From positions 248,001 to 312,000 of the forward strand of contig NZ_CP058910.1 of the NCBI RefSeq assembly GCF_013415885.1: a stretch of 64,000 nucleotides of DNA, given 5' to 3'. Source of the DNA: Halosimplex rubrum. GTDB taxonomy: Archaea > Halobacteriota > Halobacteria > Halobacteriales > Haloarculaceae. The position numbers and the translations under genes were made by a program. A model generated the notes under the pieces. That model had not been told where the DNA came from. It saw nothing but the letters and a program-made list of their open reading frames with translations, and did not search any database. This document shows, in pieces, positions 8,369 through 17,587 of the stretch (position 1 is the stretch's first letter; the number at the start of each line of letters is the position of its first letter).

Positions 8369-9010
8369 ATGACACGTGTGCTCGTGCTCGGGGAGAACAC
8401 CTTCCCGTTCCACGCTATCGACGAGAAACGCGACGCCTTCGCGGCCGCGCTGGAGGGGTACGACGTGACGATCACGACCGACCGCGACGCCCTGACCGGC
8501 GAGTACGACGTGCTCGTCGACTACCTCACCGACTCGTCGCTCACCGACGAACAGCTCGACGCCCTGCTCACTCACGTCGAATCCGGCGGCGGCTACGTCG
8601 GCGTCCACTGCGCCTCGGACCTGACGTCCGTCGCGGCCGACGACCCCGACGAGGTGCTCGACCACAACGAGGAGCCGTTCCCGGAACTGCGCGAACTGGT
8701 CGGCGGGCACTTCCTCACTCACCCCGAGGACTCGGAGTTCGGCGTCGACGTCGTCGCCGAGCACGCCATCACCGAGGGCGTCGACGACTTCAGCGTCTTC
8801 GACGAGCCCTACCAGGTGGCGGTCGACGACGACCTGCAGGTGCTCGCGACGATGGACCACCCCGACCTCGACGAGTACCCCGTCGTCTGGACCAACGAGG
8901 ACGAGGGTCGGGTCGCCTACATCTCGCTGGGCCACACCGACGAGGCGCTCGCACACGACTCGTTCGTGACGCTGCTGCGCAACGCCGTCGACTGGGCCGA
9001 CGCGAACTGA
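8369..9010 (+). CDS. ThuA-like domain protein
   Basis: The 213-residue cytosolic protein matches the ThuA-like family, a class I glutamine amidotransferase-like fold first noted in trehalose utilisation. It shows a Rossmann-like start (MTRVLVLGENTFPFHAID), GGGYVGVHCASDL at the nucleophile-elbow position, LVGGHFLTHPE and the C-terminal VAYISLGHTDEAL. Substrate unknown; relatives are linked to sugar metabolism. No operon partner is apparent: the zinc-finger gene is divergent and a lipoprotein gene converges. Confidence 0.8.
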   Translation: MTRVLVLGENTFPFHAIDEKRDAFAAALEGYDVTITTDRDALTGEYDVLVDYLTDSSLTDEQLDALLTHVESGGGYVGVHCASDLTSVAADDPDEVLDHNEEPFPELRELVGGHFLTHPEDSEFGVDVVAEHAITEGVDDFSVFDEPYQVAVDDDLQVLATMDHPDLDEYPVVWTNEDEGRVAYISLGHTDEALAHDSFVTLLRNAVDWADAN

Positions 9011-9055
9011 GCGTAACGCGGGGGTCGCCGCTCGCGACCGGCGCCGGAGTCGGCA

Positions 9056-10018
9056 TCAGTCGGCAGGATTGACGTACAGCCCGTAGCGGTAGTACTCCTC
9101 GCCGAGCGCGAGGTACAGGCCGTTCTCGGCGCGAGGGCCGCGCTCACTCCCGGCGTCCAGCAGGTCACCCAACCCCAGGTCGGCGAGCAACTCGCGATAC
9201 CCCGCCGAGAGCGGCGTCGTCTCCTCGTAGTCGTCGCGCACGAGCATCAGCCGCTGGTCCTCGGAGAGGGCCTCGGGGTCGAGGCGGGCGTCGACCATGT
9301 CGCCGTCGAGCGCGCGCTCGAACTCCGCCTCGGAGTCGGCGACCGGGATCGCGACGCCGGTCCTGGCCGGCTCGGCGAACTCGCGGCGCTCGACGGAGAC
9401 TTCGAGGACGCTCCCGTTGTACTCGACGTGGTCGTGGATCGGGTCGGGTGCCAGCGCGCTCTGTGGCCCCTCGTACCCCCGACGGTAGACGTAGCCGCCC
9501 GCCTCGATCACGTCGCCGGGGGCGGTCCCGCCCATCTCGCGGTGGCGGGCGGCGACGTACGCGATCTTGACCGCGCGCTGGTCCAGCCGGGTCAGCGCCG
9601 GGAATCGCACGCGGTCCGGTGGGTCCTCCAGTTCGTCGAGTCGACCGACCCACCCCAGCCGGAGGACCGGTCGTTCGATCCGTTCGAGGCCCGTCGTCAC
9701 GACCGCGAGGCGGTAGTAGGTGCCGTCGCGCTCGACGTACTCGCCGTCGGGGACCGGCCGGTACCCGTGGGTGGTCGGGCGCTCGCCCGCGACCGCGGCG
9801 TCGACGTTCGCCGCGTAGTCGGCAGTCCAGGGGCGGGGCTCCTCGGGCGACTCCCACATCGCCAGCGGCGCGAGCGACGTTCCGAGGCGGTCTGCATCGA
9901 GCGTGTAGGTCAACTGCTGCTCGCCGGAGAGCCCCTCGACGGCGGCGCAGCCGGAGAGGGCGGTCCCGGCGGCCAGACCGGCGGCTGCGAGGAACTCGCG
10001 ACGCGATGGGGAGGGCAT
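9056..10018 (-). CDS. Tat-exported lipoprotein of unknown function
   Basis: The 320-residue protein starts at ATG 10018 with MPSPSRREFLAAAGLAAG, a twin-arginine signal (S-R-R-E-F-L), then a lipobox ending LSGC. It should therefore be Tat-exported and lipid-anchored outside the membrane, as is usual for haloarchaeal surface proteins. The mature part is acidic, beta-rich and Tyr-rich (HGYRPVPDGEYVERDGTYYR, GEEYYRYGLYV). No enzyme motif is visible. I do not recognise the family. Confidence 0.75.
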   Translation of the reverse strand: MPSPSRREFLAAAGLAAGTALSGCAAVEGLSGEQQLTYTLDADRLGTSLAPLAMWESPEEPRPWTADYAANVDAAVAGERPTTHGYRPVPDGEYVERDGTYYRLAVVTTGLERIERPVLRLGWVGRLDELEDPPDRVRFPALTRLDQRAVKIAYVAARHREMGGTAPGDVIEAGGYVYRRGYEGPQSALAPDPIHDHVEYNGSVLEVSVERREFAEPARTGVAIPVADSEAEFERALDGDMVDARLDPEALSEDQRLMLVRDDYEETTPLSAGYRELLADLGLGDLLDAGSERGPRAENGLYLALGEEYYRYGLYVNPAD

Positions 10019-10131
10019 CGTCGGATATCGTCGAGTCCGGAACAAGTGCTTTCGGGTCCGGTCCGGGTCGGATACCGGCCGACGCGGCGGGAGACGATGG
10101 TTACAAGCCGTCGCCCGCCGACGCTTCCGAC

Positions 10132-10746
10132 ATGGATTCACAGGAGTTCGTCGAGGCGGTCCGCGAGGAGTCGGCGACGCCGCTGTCGCGGCTCGGCTCC
10201 TCGAAGGCGCTGTACGCCGACACCGAGGGCGAGATGGACGACGACGCCGTGCTGGGGGCCGTGGCCGACCGCGCGCGGTTCGCGGCCGAGCGCTTCGACG
10301 CCTGGGCCGACGCGGAGTCGGGCGACGTGAGCGAACTGTTCGCCGACGCCGCGGCGACCGAGCGCGACCACGCCGAGGCGGCCGCCGACGAGCGCGGCGA
10401 GTACGAACCCGGCGAGCCGCCCGCGGTCGTCGCTCACCTCGAAGGTGTCTCCGGAACCGCCGAGCGACTCGGCGCGTTCGTCGGCTGGGCGCTCGCGGCG
10501 GGCAACAACGCCGACCAGGTCGTCGGCTACTTCGTCGGCCAGGCCAGCCCCCGCACCGCGAGCACGTTCCGCGCGTTCGGCGACGACTACGACGAGTACG
10601 TCGAGCGCGCGAGCGAACTGCTCGCCGCCGAGACCGAGGACCCTGAAAACGCGGTCGCCGCCGCCGCCGCCGCCATCGAGGCCGACTACGAGGACTACTT
10701 CGAGACGCTGGAGGAGCTGGGCGTCAACCCGAAACCCGTCTGCTAG
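10132..10746 (+). CDS. Hypothetical acidic helical protein (rubrerythrin-like size and fold)
   Basis: The 204-residue, almost all-helical protein is rich in Ala, Glu and Asp, with repeated E/D/H residues (FADAAATERDHAEAAADE, VVAHLEGVSGTAERLGAFV) that recall a ferritin- or rubrerythrin-like four-helix bundle. The classical ExxH di-iron ligand pairs cannot be placed with confidence. It ends KPVC. No membrane segment or signal is present. Similar proteins are conserved in Halobacteria; any redox role is a guess. Confidence 0.7.
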   Translation: MDSQEFVEAVREESATPLSRLGSSKALYADTEGEMDDDAVLGAVADRARFAAERFDAWADAESGDVSELFADAAATERDHAEAAADERGEYEPGEPPAVVAHLEGVSGTAERLGAFVGWALAAGNNADQVVGYFVGQASPRTASTFRAFGDDYDEYVERASELLAAETEDPENAVAAAAAAIEADYEDYFETLEELGVNPKPVC

Positions 10747-10851
10747 TTCCCGGTGTCCCCCATGACACCGTTCGTTCGCCGGTGACCGCCCGGTCCGCGC
10801 GTTCACGTCGCATGAACAACTATTTTGACGGTGGGGGTTCACAGGAGGCGT

Positions 10852-12120
10852 GTGCGACGGGTCCTGGCGATGGCGTTGCTGGGCATGATACTCGTCGCGG
10901 GCGTCGGGGCCCTGGGGGCCGAGACCGTGGACGCTCGCGACGGACCTGCGGCGACGCCGGCGGACGAATCGAACGAGTCATCCTCGCTGGGGGGCGGGGA
11001 CGCGAGCGACGTGCTCGTCGAGAAGCTCGAACAGCTCGGCGTCCCGTCGACCGGCGATACCGCCGACGAGAGCGACGGGGCGAGCGGGTCGAACGCGACC
11101 GAAGATAGCGACGCCGACCCCGAGACCGGTCCGCCCGCCGACGGAAACGATACCGCCGGCGCGCTGGACTCCGACGGCGACGGTCTCACCGACGAGCGCG
11201 AACGCGAGCTCGGGACCGAGGTGTTCGACCCCGACACGGACGGCGACGGCCTCGTCGACGGCCGAGAGATCGACCTCAACACCGACCCGCTGAACCCCGA
11301 CACGGACGGCGACGGCGTCTCGGACGCCAGGGAGCTCGAACGGGGAACGAGCCCGCGCTCGGTCGACGCCGACGCCGACGGCCTCACCGACGAGCGCGAA
11401 CTGGAACTCGGCACCGACCCGTTCGACCCCGACACCGACGACGACGGCCTCGACGACCGACGCGAACTCGAACTCGGCACCGACCCCACGGTCGCCGATA
11501 CGGACGGCGACAGGCTCCTCGACGGCTGGGAGTTCCGCGAGGAGACGCCCTCGGGCGCCGCCCTCCCCGACAGCGACCCGCTGTCGATGGACCTGTACGT
11601 CCAGGTCGACTACGCCCGCGGGGTCGAGACCGCCTCGCCCGCGTTCTACGACTACGTCGAATCCGAGTTCGCGGAGATGCCGGTCCGGGGGCAAACGGGG
11701 ACCGGCATCGACGTACACCTCCGCGGGGGCGGCCGCGTCAACGAGACCGCCGTCTTCACCGGCGAGAACTTCGGTGACCTCAGAACCGACCTCTACCGCG
11801 ACCGGCTCGGGCCGCGCGCCGGCACCTACCACCAGGTCGTCGTGACCGATTTCGCCTCCGACGAGGTCGGCTACGGCTCGGTCGGCGGTCGGTTCGCACT
11901 GGTCGACGCCGGGGCCGCCGACCGGACGCAGCGTCACGTCGTCGTCCACGAACTGCTCCACAACGTCGTCGGCCGCATCGACTCGTCGGGCGCCTGTCGG
12001 GACGACCCCCACCACTACTGCGAGGGCGGCTGGCTCACCCCCGCGATCACCCCCGGAGAGGGCGAGTACCTCCCCGGCTCCCTCGCCGACGAGATCGAAC
12101 ACCAGGGCTTCCAGCCCTGA
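10852..12120 (+). CDS. Secreted protein with five calcium-binding TSP3-type repeats and an HELLH metalloprotease-like motif
   Basis: I chose GTG 10852 ([17 protein letters not shown]...); an in-frame TTG lies nine codons upstream. A hydrophobic signal peptide covers residues 1-28. Residues 106-228 hold five near-repeats of the DxDxDGLxDxxE type ([34 protein letters not shown] and so on), which bind calcium in thrombospondin type 3 repeats. The C-terminal domain contains [12 protein letters not shown] with H366-E-L-L-H370, a zincin-like motif, followed by a Cys/His cluster (CRDDPHHYC). A secreted calcium-dependent metallopeptidase is plausible but the third zinc ligand is not obvious. Total 422 residues. 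Confidence 0.75.
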   Translation: MRRVLAMALLGMILVAGVGALGAETVDARDGPAATPADESNESSSLGGGDASDVLVEKLEQLGVPSTGDTADESDGASGSNATEDSDADPETGPPADGNDTAGALDSDGDGLTDERERELGTEVFDPDTDGDGLVDGREIDLNTDPLNPDTDGDGVSDARELERGTSPRSVDADADGLTDERELELGTDPFDPDTDDDGLDDRRELELGTDPTVADTDGDRLLDGWEFREETPSGAALPDSDPLSMDLYVQVDYARGVETASPAFYDYVESEFAEMPVRGQTGTGIDVHLRGGGRVNETAVFTGENFGDLRTDLYRDRLGPRAGTYHQVVVTDFASDEVGYGSVGGRFALVDAGAADRTQRHVVVHELLHNVVGRIDSSGACRDDPHHYCEGGWLTPAITPGEGEYLPGSLADEIEHQGFQP

Positions 12121-12179
12121 CCTCGGCGGCAGTTCGACGACACGGAATCTCTACGATACGTCAGTTCGACGAGATGCCG

Positions 12180-12443
12180 TCACTGCCGCGGCTGCGGTTG
12201 CGGCCGCGTCCCCGCGCCCTGTTGGCCCTGCCCCGGCGCCGACAGCCCCGCTTGCGGCGTCACCCCCTCCGGCAGCACGTACCACAGTCGGTCGTGGGGG
12301 ACGAACCCCACCTGCTGGGAGTCGTTCGTGTCGTAGCGCTCCCGCTCCTGCTGGTTTTTCGTCCCGTAGAGGACCAGCCCGTACTCGTTGACCTCGTATC
12401 TGGCACAGTCGACGACCGTCCCGTCGGTGCAGTACACTTGCAT
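12180..12443 (-). CDS. Small hypothetical haloarchaeal protein
   Basis: ATG 12443 opens an 87-residue frame (MQVYCTDGTVVDCARYEVNEYG...). The first 60 residues form a compact beta-rich unit with two Cys and many Tyr, ending at HDRLWYVLPEGV. The last 25 are a Gln/Gly/Pro/Arg-rich tail. The upstream extension of the frame is hairpin-rich repeat DNA, so the later start is preferred. Function unknown. Confidence 0.6.
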   Translation of the reverse strand: MQVYCTDGTVVDCARYEVNEYGLVLYGTKNQQERERYDTNDSQQVGFVPHDRLWYVLPEGVTPQAGLSAPGQGQQGAGTRPQPQPRQ

Positions 12444-12521
12444 CGGTTCCCCGTCGTCGATTGGGCCGCGAACCGGTTGAACCTGCCGTCGGTCCCGGAG
12501 CCACGTTCGGTAGCGGTCGCA

Positions 12522-12860
12522 AACCCACTTTTTCCAGCGGAGCGTTCCTCGCGGCGCTTCGCGCCGGTGCGGGGATCGTCCGTCTGCTCGCGGCGCGACG
12601 CGCCGTCTGCTCGCGGGCCTTTGGCCCGCTCGCAGCGCCCGTGGGAGCGAAGCTCCCACGCTGTGCGCATGGTCCGAGGGACCGCCGGTCCCTCGCTACC
12701 GCAAAAACGTGGGGAAAAAGGCCGGACGGCGCGCTCGCTTCGCTCGCTTGCGTCCGGTGTCTGCGGGAGTGAGCACCGCGAACGACCGCAGGCTCGCCAG
12801 AGCTTGCTCTGGCGGCGAACCGCCTCGCTCGCTCCGTTCGCTCGGCGGATACTGGCGTGA
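12522..12860 (+). repeat. Intergenic element made of consecutive short-loop hairpins
   Basis: This non-coding gap (12444-12937) contains a run of perfect inverted repeats with 2-3 nt loops: GGCGC-TTC-GCGCC (12553-12565), CGGGCC-TTT-GGCCCG (12614-12628), CGTGGGAGC-GAA-GCTCCCACG (12640-12660), CGAGGGACC-GCC-GGTCCCTCG (12675-12695) and CGCCAGAGC-TT-GCTCTGGCG (12795-12814). The core is bounded by ACCCACTTTTTCC on the left and GCAAAAACGTGG plus GGAAAAAGGCC on the right, like the element near 7.5 kb. No reading frame looks real. Confidence 0.6.
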
Positions 12861-12937
12861 TCACTACACCACCTGTACCGAACACGGCCGAGTTTCCGAG
12901 CGGACGGTATAAACGCCTGGAGTGGCTATGCGGGGGT

Positions 12938-13354
12938 ATGTCAGAGCACGATGGGAGTCTGCCGAACTCCGACGAGGAGTGGCGCGAGCGGCTGACCGAG
13001 GAGGAGTACAAGATCCTGCGCGAGCGGGGGACCGAGCCGAAGTTCAGCGGCGAGTTCCTCGACGTGGACGAGGAGGGGGAGTTCACCTGCGCCGGCTGCG
13101 GGGCGGAGCTGTTCTCGACGGACCAGCAGTACGACGCCGGCCACGGCTGGCCGAGCTTCTTCGACGTCGTCGAGGAGGGCAACGTCGAGACGAAGCTGGA
13201 CACCAGCCACGGGATGCGCCGGACGGAAGTGGTGTGTGCGACCTGCGGCGGGCACCTCGGCCACGTCTTCGACGACGGCCCCGACCCGACCGGGAAACGC
13301 TACTGCATCAACTCGGCGGCGCTGGACTTCGAGAGCGAGGCGCGAACGGAGTGA
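12938..13354 (+). CDS. msrB: Peptide-methionine (R)-S-oxide reductase
   Basis: The 138-residue protein is a standard MsrB: zinc-binding pairs CAGC and CATC, the conserved GHGWPSF, and the catalytic-Cys motif RYCINSAALDF near the C terminus. It repairs methionine-R-sulfoxide in oxidised proteins using thioredoxin-type reductants. The start at 12938 gives MSEHDGSLPNSDEEWRERL. It is cytosolic and transcribed alone. Confidence 0.93.
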   Translation: MSEHDGSLPNSDEEWRERLTEEEYKILRERGTEPKFSGEFLDVDEEGEFTCAGCGAELFSTDQQYDAGHGWPSFFDVVEEGNVETKLDTSHGMRRTEVVCATCGGHLGHVFDDGPDPTGKRYCINSAALDFESEARTE

Positions 13355-13569
13355 GCGCCTCGAAAGAGCGAGCGGGGAACGAAGTGACCCGCGAGCAGAG
13401 CGAGGGCGACCGGCAGGGTGCCCTCGGAGAGCGAACGTCTCGGAATCGCGAGCGGTAACCGCAGGGGACTGCGACCGGCGGCCCGGGCGAAGCCGCCGCC
13501 CGGTGGCCGGCTATCAATTCGATCGAAGCGGGCGGAAGCCTTTTTGAACTGCTGAGCGCGTGGACAGGT

Positions 13570-14352
13570 GTGACTTCGGACCAGGCGGACGAGTCGACGG
13601 GCGAGGAGGGGTCCGGCGACCGGACGGTGTCGGTCCTCGGGACCGAGGTCGTCCTGGAGGAGGCGTTCGTCTCGTTCCCGTGGCGGGCGGGGATGGCGCG
13701 AGCGCCCGGCGCCTTTCTCGCGGTGTTCGTGCTGACGGCGGCGGTCGCCGCGATCGGCGGCTTTGGCTCCGGCTCGCTCCAGCGGCGCTTCGCGCTGCTC
13801 GGCATCGTCGTCTTCAACGCGCACAACATCCCGGCGACGACGGGCGTGATACCTCAGGTGCTCGCCCCGGTCGCGAACCCGATCGTGGGGATCCCCGGTA
13901 TCGGTCGGCTGCTGCGCGGCCTGTTCACGTTCGGTACCGGCCACGCGGCGCCGCTATCCCACGTCGGCGGGATCGTCGGCGGGCAGACCGCCGAACTCGG
14001 CCATCTCAACCTCATCACCCAGCAGGGGGAGACCGACGTGCCGGCCGCGGTCTACTACCTGCTGGCGCCGGTCGCGCTGGTGGGCGCCGGCTACGAGTTC
14101 GCCGACAGCTACTGGGCGGAGACGACCACCGAGTCGTTCGCCGAGGTGGCTCGGTTCGGGATCGCCGTCGCCGCAGGCTACCTCGTCGTCCTGTTCGTCG
14201 GGTCGGTGATCTTTACCGCGGTGCTGGTCAGCCCGCTGACGGGCGAGGTGACGATCCTGCCCGACAGATACCTGCTGGTCGTCTACGGGTTCGCCTACCC
14301 GACGATCTTCGCGACGCTGGGGGCGTGGCTGGTCTACCGGGACAGAACGTGA
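13570..14352 (+). CDS. Polytopic membrane protein of unknown function
   Basis: The 260-residue protein starts at GTG 13570 with an acidic N-terminal tail, then about five or six hydrophobic segments (near residues 45-65, 72-95, 155-175, 192-215 and 235-255). A long loop near residues 95-150 is rich in Gly and Pro (GIPGIGRLLRGLFTFGTGHA). No transporter or enzyme signature is recognised. The GTG lies just downstream of an AT-rich tract (gcctttttgaactg, 13539-13552), consistent with a promoter and leaderless start. Confidence 0.7.
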   Translation: MTSDQADESTGEEGSGDRTVSVLGTEVVLEEAFVSFPWRAGMARAPGAFLAVFVLTAAVAAIGGFGSGSLQRRFALLGIVVFNAHNIPATTGVIPQVLAPVANPIVGIPGIGRLLRGLFTFGTGHAAPLSHVGGIVGGQTAELGHLNLITQQGETDVPAAVYYLLAPVALVGAGYEFADSYWAETTTESFAEVARFGIAVAAGYLVVLFVGSVIFTAVLVSPLTGEVTILPDRYLLVVYGFAYPTIFATLGAWLVYRDRT

Positions 14353-14364
14353 ACGGCGGCGCGG

Positions 14365-14604
14365 TCAGGCGTAGCTGGCGTCGAGGTACTCGACGATCTT
14401 CGCCGATTCGGCCATGGTGACGCCGCGGTCGTCGTCGACGAGGACGGGGACCCCGCGCTGGCCGGAGACGCGCTTGACCTCGTTGCGCTGGGAGTGCAGC
14501 GCGTCGACCCAGACCGTCTCGTAGTCGAGACCCAGTTCGTCCATCCGGTCGGCGACTTTCTCGCAGTACGGACACCCGTCGAGCTGGTAGAGCGTGAACG
14601 CCAT
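14365..14604 (-). CDS. Glutaredoxin-like protein (GST N-terminal/thioredoxin fold)
   Basis: The 79-residue protein has the redox motif CPYC at residues 11-14 in MAFTLYQLDGCPYCEKVADR, the cis-Pro loop RGVPVLVDDD and the C-terminal helix AESAKIVEYLDASYA. This is a glutaredoxin-family thiol oxidoreductase. Haloarchaea use gamma-glutamylcysteine rather than glutathione, so the likely reductant differs from the bacterial one; that is inference. It converges with the membrane-protein gene and has its own start. Confidence 0.88.
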   Translation of the reverse strand: MAFTLYQLDGCPYCEKVADRMDELGLDYETVWVDALHSQRNEVKRVSGQRGVPVLVDDDRGVTMAESAKIVEYLDASYA

Positions 14605-14690
14605 ACCCGGGCGTTCGGAAGCGACCGGCAAGTGCGTTGCGCCTATCGGTCGAGTTCGACACCGTCGAGCTCTGCTCGACGAGCCCTCGG

Positions 14691-15779
14691 TCACGTGTTC
14701 CCGAGGACGCCGTCGAACTCGAAGCGGGCACCCCGCGACACGCCGTCGGTGGCCGCCCGAGCGTCGGTCAGGCGGACGGTCCAGCCGTGGGCGTCGGCGA
14801 TCTTCCGGACGATCGCCAGGCCCATCCCGGTGTTGTCGCCGTCCTTCCGGGTCGAGTAGCCGGCGTCGAACACCCGCTCGCGGTCGGTGGGTGCGACGCC
14901 CGGCCCGTCGTCGGCGACGAAGAAACCGTCCGCCGTCCCGCCGACCGTGACCGCCCCGCCCCCGCCGTGATCCAGCGAATTTCCGAAGAGGTTCTCCAGC
15001 AACTGCGCGAGGAGGCTGGCGTCGGCGACGACCGTCACGTCGTCGCGCACCTCCAGCGACGCGTCGCCCGTCTCGACGTGTGACCAGGCCTCGCGCGCGG
15101 TCGCACCGAGCCGGACGCGTTCGGTCTCGACGGTGTCGGCCCCGCGCGCGAGGACGACCGCGTCGTCGACGATGGCGTTCATCCGCTCCAGCGAGGACAG
15201 TATCGACGCCGCACTGTCGGCGACCGTCTCGGCGTCGGCTCCGGGATTTTCGACCAGCTGGTCGGTTCGACCCATCGCGACGTTCAGCGGGTTCCGCAGG
15301 TCGTGGCTGAGGACGCTCGCCACCGTCGACAGCGTCTCGTTGTTGGCCTCGACCCGGAGCTCGGCCTCCTTCCGGTCGGTGATGTCGACGTGCATGACCA
15401 GCGCGTGGGGGTCGTCGTACTCCGACAGGCCGATCGCTCGCATCAGGAACCACCGCCGCTCGTCCGGCGAGTGGCAGGGGTACTCCAGCGTGAACTCCGA
15501 GCGCTCGCTCGCGAGCACCGACCGGATGCCCGCGGCCGCCTCCGTCGCCGACTCGTCGTCGGAGGCGTCACAGACCGAGAGGTAGTTCTCGCCGACCATG
15601 TCGGGGTCACCCTGGATGTCGTTGGCCAGCCCGAACTCCCGCCAGGCGCGGTTGGTCGTCAGGATCACGCCGTCGGCGTCGACCACCGCGACCTGTGCCG
15701 GCAGGGCGTCGAACGCCGCGGCGACGAGAGGGGTCTCGTCGCCCTCCGCTCGCCGGTCGTCCCCGTGGCTGTCGACCAT
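14691..15779 (-). CDS. PAS-domain sensor histidine kinase
   Basis: The 362-residue soluble kinase has an N-terminal PAS fold (about residues 18-135, AFDALPAQVAVVDADGVILT to HVDITDRKEAE). It is followed by a HisKA-type H-box (VLSHDLRNPLNVAMG, phosphorylated His near 160) and an HATPase_c domain with N-box LLENLFGNSLDHGG, G1 box DDGPGV and G2 box GMGLAIV. There is no membrane segment, so it senses a cytosolic cue. No response regulator is adjacent, as is frequent in haloarchaea. Confidence 0.9.
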   Translation of the reverse strand: MVDSHGDDRRAEGDETPLVAAAFDALPAQVAVVDADGVILTTNRAWREFGLANDIQGDPDMVGENYLSVCDASDDESATEAAAGIRSVLASERSEFTLEYPCHSPDERRWFLMRAIGLSEYDDPHALVMHVDITDRKEAELRVEANNETLSTVASVLSHDLRNPLNVAMGRTDQLVENPGADAETVADSAASILSSLERMNAIVDDAVVLARGADTVETERVRLGATAREAWSHVETGDASLEVRDDVTVVADASLLAQLLENLFGNSLDHGGGGAVTVGGTADGFFVADDGPGVAPTDRERVFDAGYSTRKDGDNTGMGLAIVRKIADAHGWTVRLTDARAATDGVSRGARFEFDGVLGNT

Positions 15780-15868
15780 CTCGTCCGAACCGACGGGTTC
15801 ATCGGATAAAAACTCGCGTACGCCGTTCTCACGAACGGATCCCGTGGTGGAGGGGTCGGGACGCTCGC

Positions 15869-16915
15869 CTATTCGTTCATCAGACCGTCTTCCTCGACGC
15901 GCATGACGGCCTCGCCGTCCGGGAGGTTCGGGGCGTCGACGAGCTTGACGATGCGCTTGTCACCCTTGGACTTGCGGAGGTAGATGCGGAACGTGGAGGT
16001 GTGTCCGAGGATGTTCCCGCCGATAGGCTGGGTCGGGTCGCCGAAGAAGGAATCGGGGTTCGAGGCGACCTGGTTGGTGACGACGACGGCGGTGTTGTGG
16101 AGGTCGCCGACGCGCATCAGGTCGTGGAGGTGCTTGTTGAGCTTCTGCTGGCGGTCGGCGAGCTCGCCGCGGCCGACGTATTCGGCGCGGAAGTGGGCGG
16201 TCAGCGAGTCCACACAGAGCAGGCGGATGGGGAACTCGTCGTCCTGCGTCTCGCTGGCGAGGTCCTGTGCCTGCTCGGCCAGCAGGATCTGGTGGTTGGA
16301 GTTGAACGCCTTCGCGACGTGGATGTTGTCGAGCATCACCTCGACGAGGTCGTCGAGCAGGTCCTCGTCGGTGGCGTCGGCCGCTTCGTCCTCCTCGACG
16401 ACCCCGTGGAGGACCATCGTGTCCTCGAGGACCTCGTCGGAGAGGCCCTTGACCATCTGGTCGATCCGCTCGGGGCGGAACGTGTCCTCGCTGTCGATGA
16501 ACATCGCCGACCCCTCCAGCCCGCCGTGCTCGCTGGGGAGCTGGACGGTGACGGAGATCTGGTGAGTGACCTGGGACTTGCCGGCGCCGAACTCGCCGTA
16601 CACCTCGGTGATCGACTGGGTCTCGATGCCGCCGCCGAGCAGGTCGTCGACCTCGTCGACGCTCCAAGTGAGCTTGCCGATCTGCTCGCGTCGTTCGAGC
16701 ACCTGTGCACCGCTCTCGAAGCCGCCGATGTCCGCGGCCTCGCGGGCGGCGTTGATGATGTCCGCCGCACTGGACTCGCCGATGTCCGCCGTGTTCGACA
16801 GCTCGCCCGGTGACGCGACCGCGATGCCCTGATAGCCGTCGAACCCGTTCTCCCGGAGCTTCTCCGCCGTCGCCGGACCCACGCCCGGCAGTTCTTCGAG
16901 GTCTTCTGTCGCCAT
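15869..16915 (-). CDS. radA: DNA repair and recombination protein RadA
   Basis: The 348-residue archaeal RecA/Rad51 homologue has an N-terminal helix-hairpin-helix domain ([18 protein letters not shown], residues 5-22), Walker A GEFGAGKS near residue 105 and Walker [10 protein letters not shown]. It forms nucleoprotein filaments for strand exchange in homologous recombination. I chose ATG 16915 ([10 protein letters not shown]) over 16921 because the TATA box at 16939-16946 lies about 27 nt upstream of it and because RadA proteins usually start this way. No intein interrupts the ATPase core. Confidence 0.96.
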   Translation of the reverse strand: MATEDLEELPGVGPATAEKLRENGFDGYQGIAVASPGELSNTADIGESSAADIINAAREAADIGGFESGAQVLERREQIGKLTWSVDEVDDLLGGGIETQSITEVYGEFGAGKSQVTHQISVTVQLPSEHGGLEGSAMFIDSEDTFRPERIDQMVKGLSDEVLEDTMVLHGVVEEDEAADATDEDLLDDLVEVMLDNIHVAKAFNSNHQILLAEQAQDLASETQDDEFPIRLLCVDSLTAHFRAEYVGRGELADRQQKLNKHLHDLMRVGDLHNTAVVVTNQVASNPDSFFGDPTQPIGGNILGHTSTFRIYLRKSKGDKRIVKLVDAPNLPDGEAVMRVEEDGLMNE

Positions 16916-16938
16916 GGACATCGATTGCGCCGCCCGTC

Positions 16939-16946
16939 ATATAAAC
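16939..16946 (-). promoter_or_regulatory. TATA box of radA
   Basis: Minus-strand GTTTATAT is centred about 27 nt upstream of ATG 16915, the expected position for a leaderless haloarchaeal transcript. Confidence 0.7.
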
Positions 16947-17103
16947 CCTCGTTAACACCGTAGTGAAAGTGAAATCGCAGTCCGAAGCGGGACGCGACCG
17001 TACCGGTCCGAACGTTGATACGTGAACGAGCGCTCGCCGGGTCGAGTCGAGCCGGTCCGGCCGGGCGGGGTGGCGGGGCGAGACGGTGGGTCGGTCCGCC
17101 GAG

Positions 17104-17556
17104 CTAACCGCGGGCACCGAGGTAGACGACGCCGAAGACGCCGAGGAAGTAGACGGCGGTGAGCCACGATTCAGGGACCGAGAGGACGCGGTGGCCCTGG
17201 TGGCCGACGACGACGAGCGCCAGCGCGACGACGGCGAGAGCGGGACGGGCCAGCAGGCCGGCGACGAACGCCCGGAGGTTCCAGACGACGCTCTCGGCGA
17301 ACCGGCGCACCCGCTCGCCCAGCGGCCGGTTCCCGTCGGGGTTGTCCGCGGGAGCGAACGCCGCCAGCGCGTCGCGGTCGACGGTCGCGACCTCGCCGGT
17401 GTTGACTCGATATCCGTCGGCGTCGCCGACTCGCAGGAGCGTGACCGTCCGCTCGCCGACGCCGACGACGCGGTAGACGCCCGGCGAGAGGGCGGAGTCG
17501 GTGTCGGACGCGGGCGGACGGACGTGGTCGTAGACGGCGGGTTCGGTCGGCGTCAC
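17104..17556 (-). CDS. Hypothetical protein with C-terminal membrane anchor
   Basis: The 150-residue protein starts at GTG 17556. Residues 25-70 look like a small beta-barrel domain (GVYRVVGVGERTVTLLRVGD). Two hydrophobic segments follow (about 98-115 and 130-148), the last ending at the C terminus (VYLGARG). A small soluble head tethered to the membrane is the simplest reading. It lies 31 nt downstream of pspAB on the same strand and may be co-transcribed with it. Function unknown. Confidence 0.65.
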   Translation of the reverse strand: MTPTEPAVYDHVRPPASDTDSALSPGVYRVVGVGERTVTLLRVGDADGYRVNTGEVATVDRDALAAFAPADNPDGNRPLGERVRRFAESVVWNLRAFVAGLLARPALAVVALALVVVGHQGHRVLSVPESWLTAVYFLGVFGVVYLGARG

Positions 17557-17587
17557 AGGGGATCCGGCGCCCGCGCCCGGAATAAGC

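Noticed and set aside
12857-12937. 27-residue N-terminal extension of MsrB
   Set aside because: The extension is not MsrB-like, and ATG 12938 gives the normal family N terminus.
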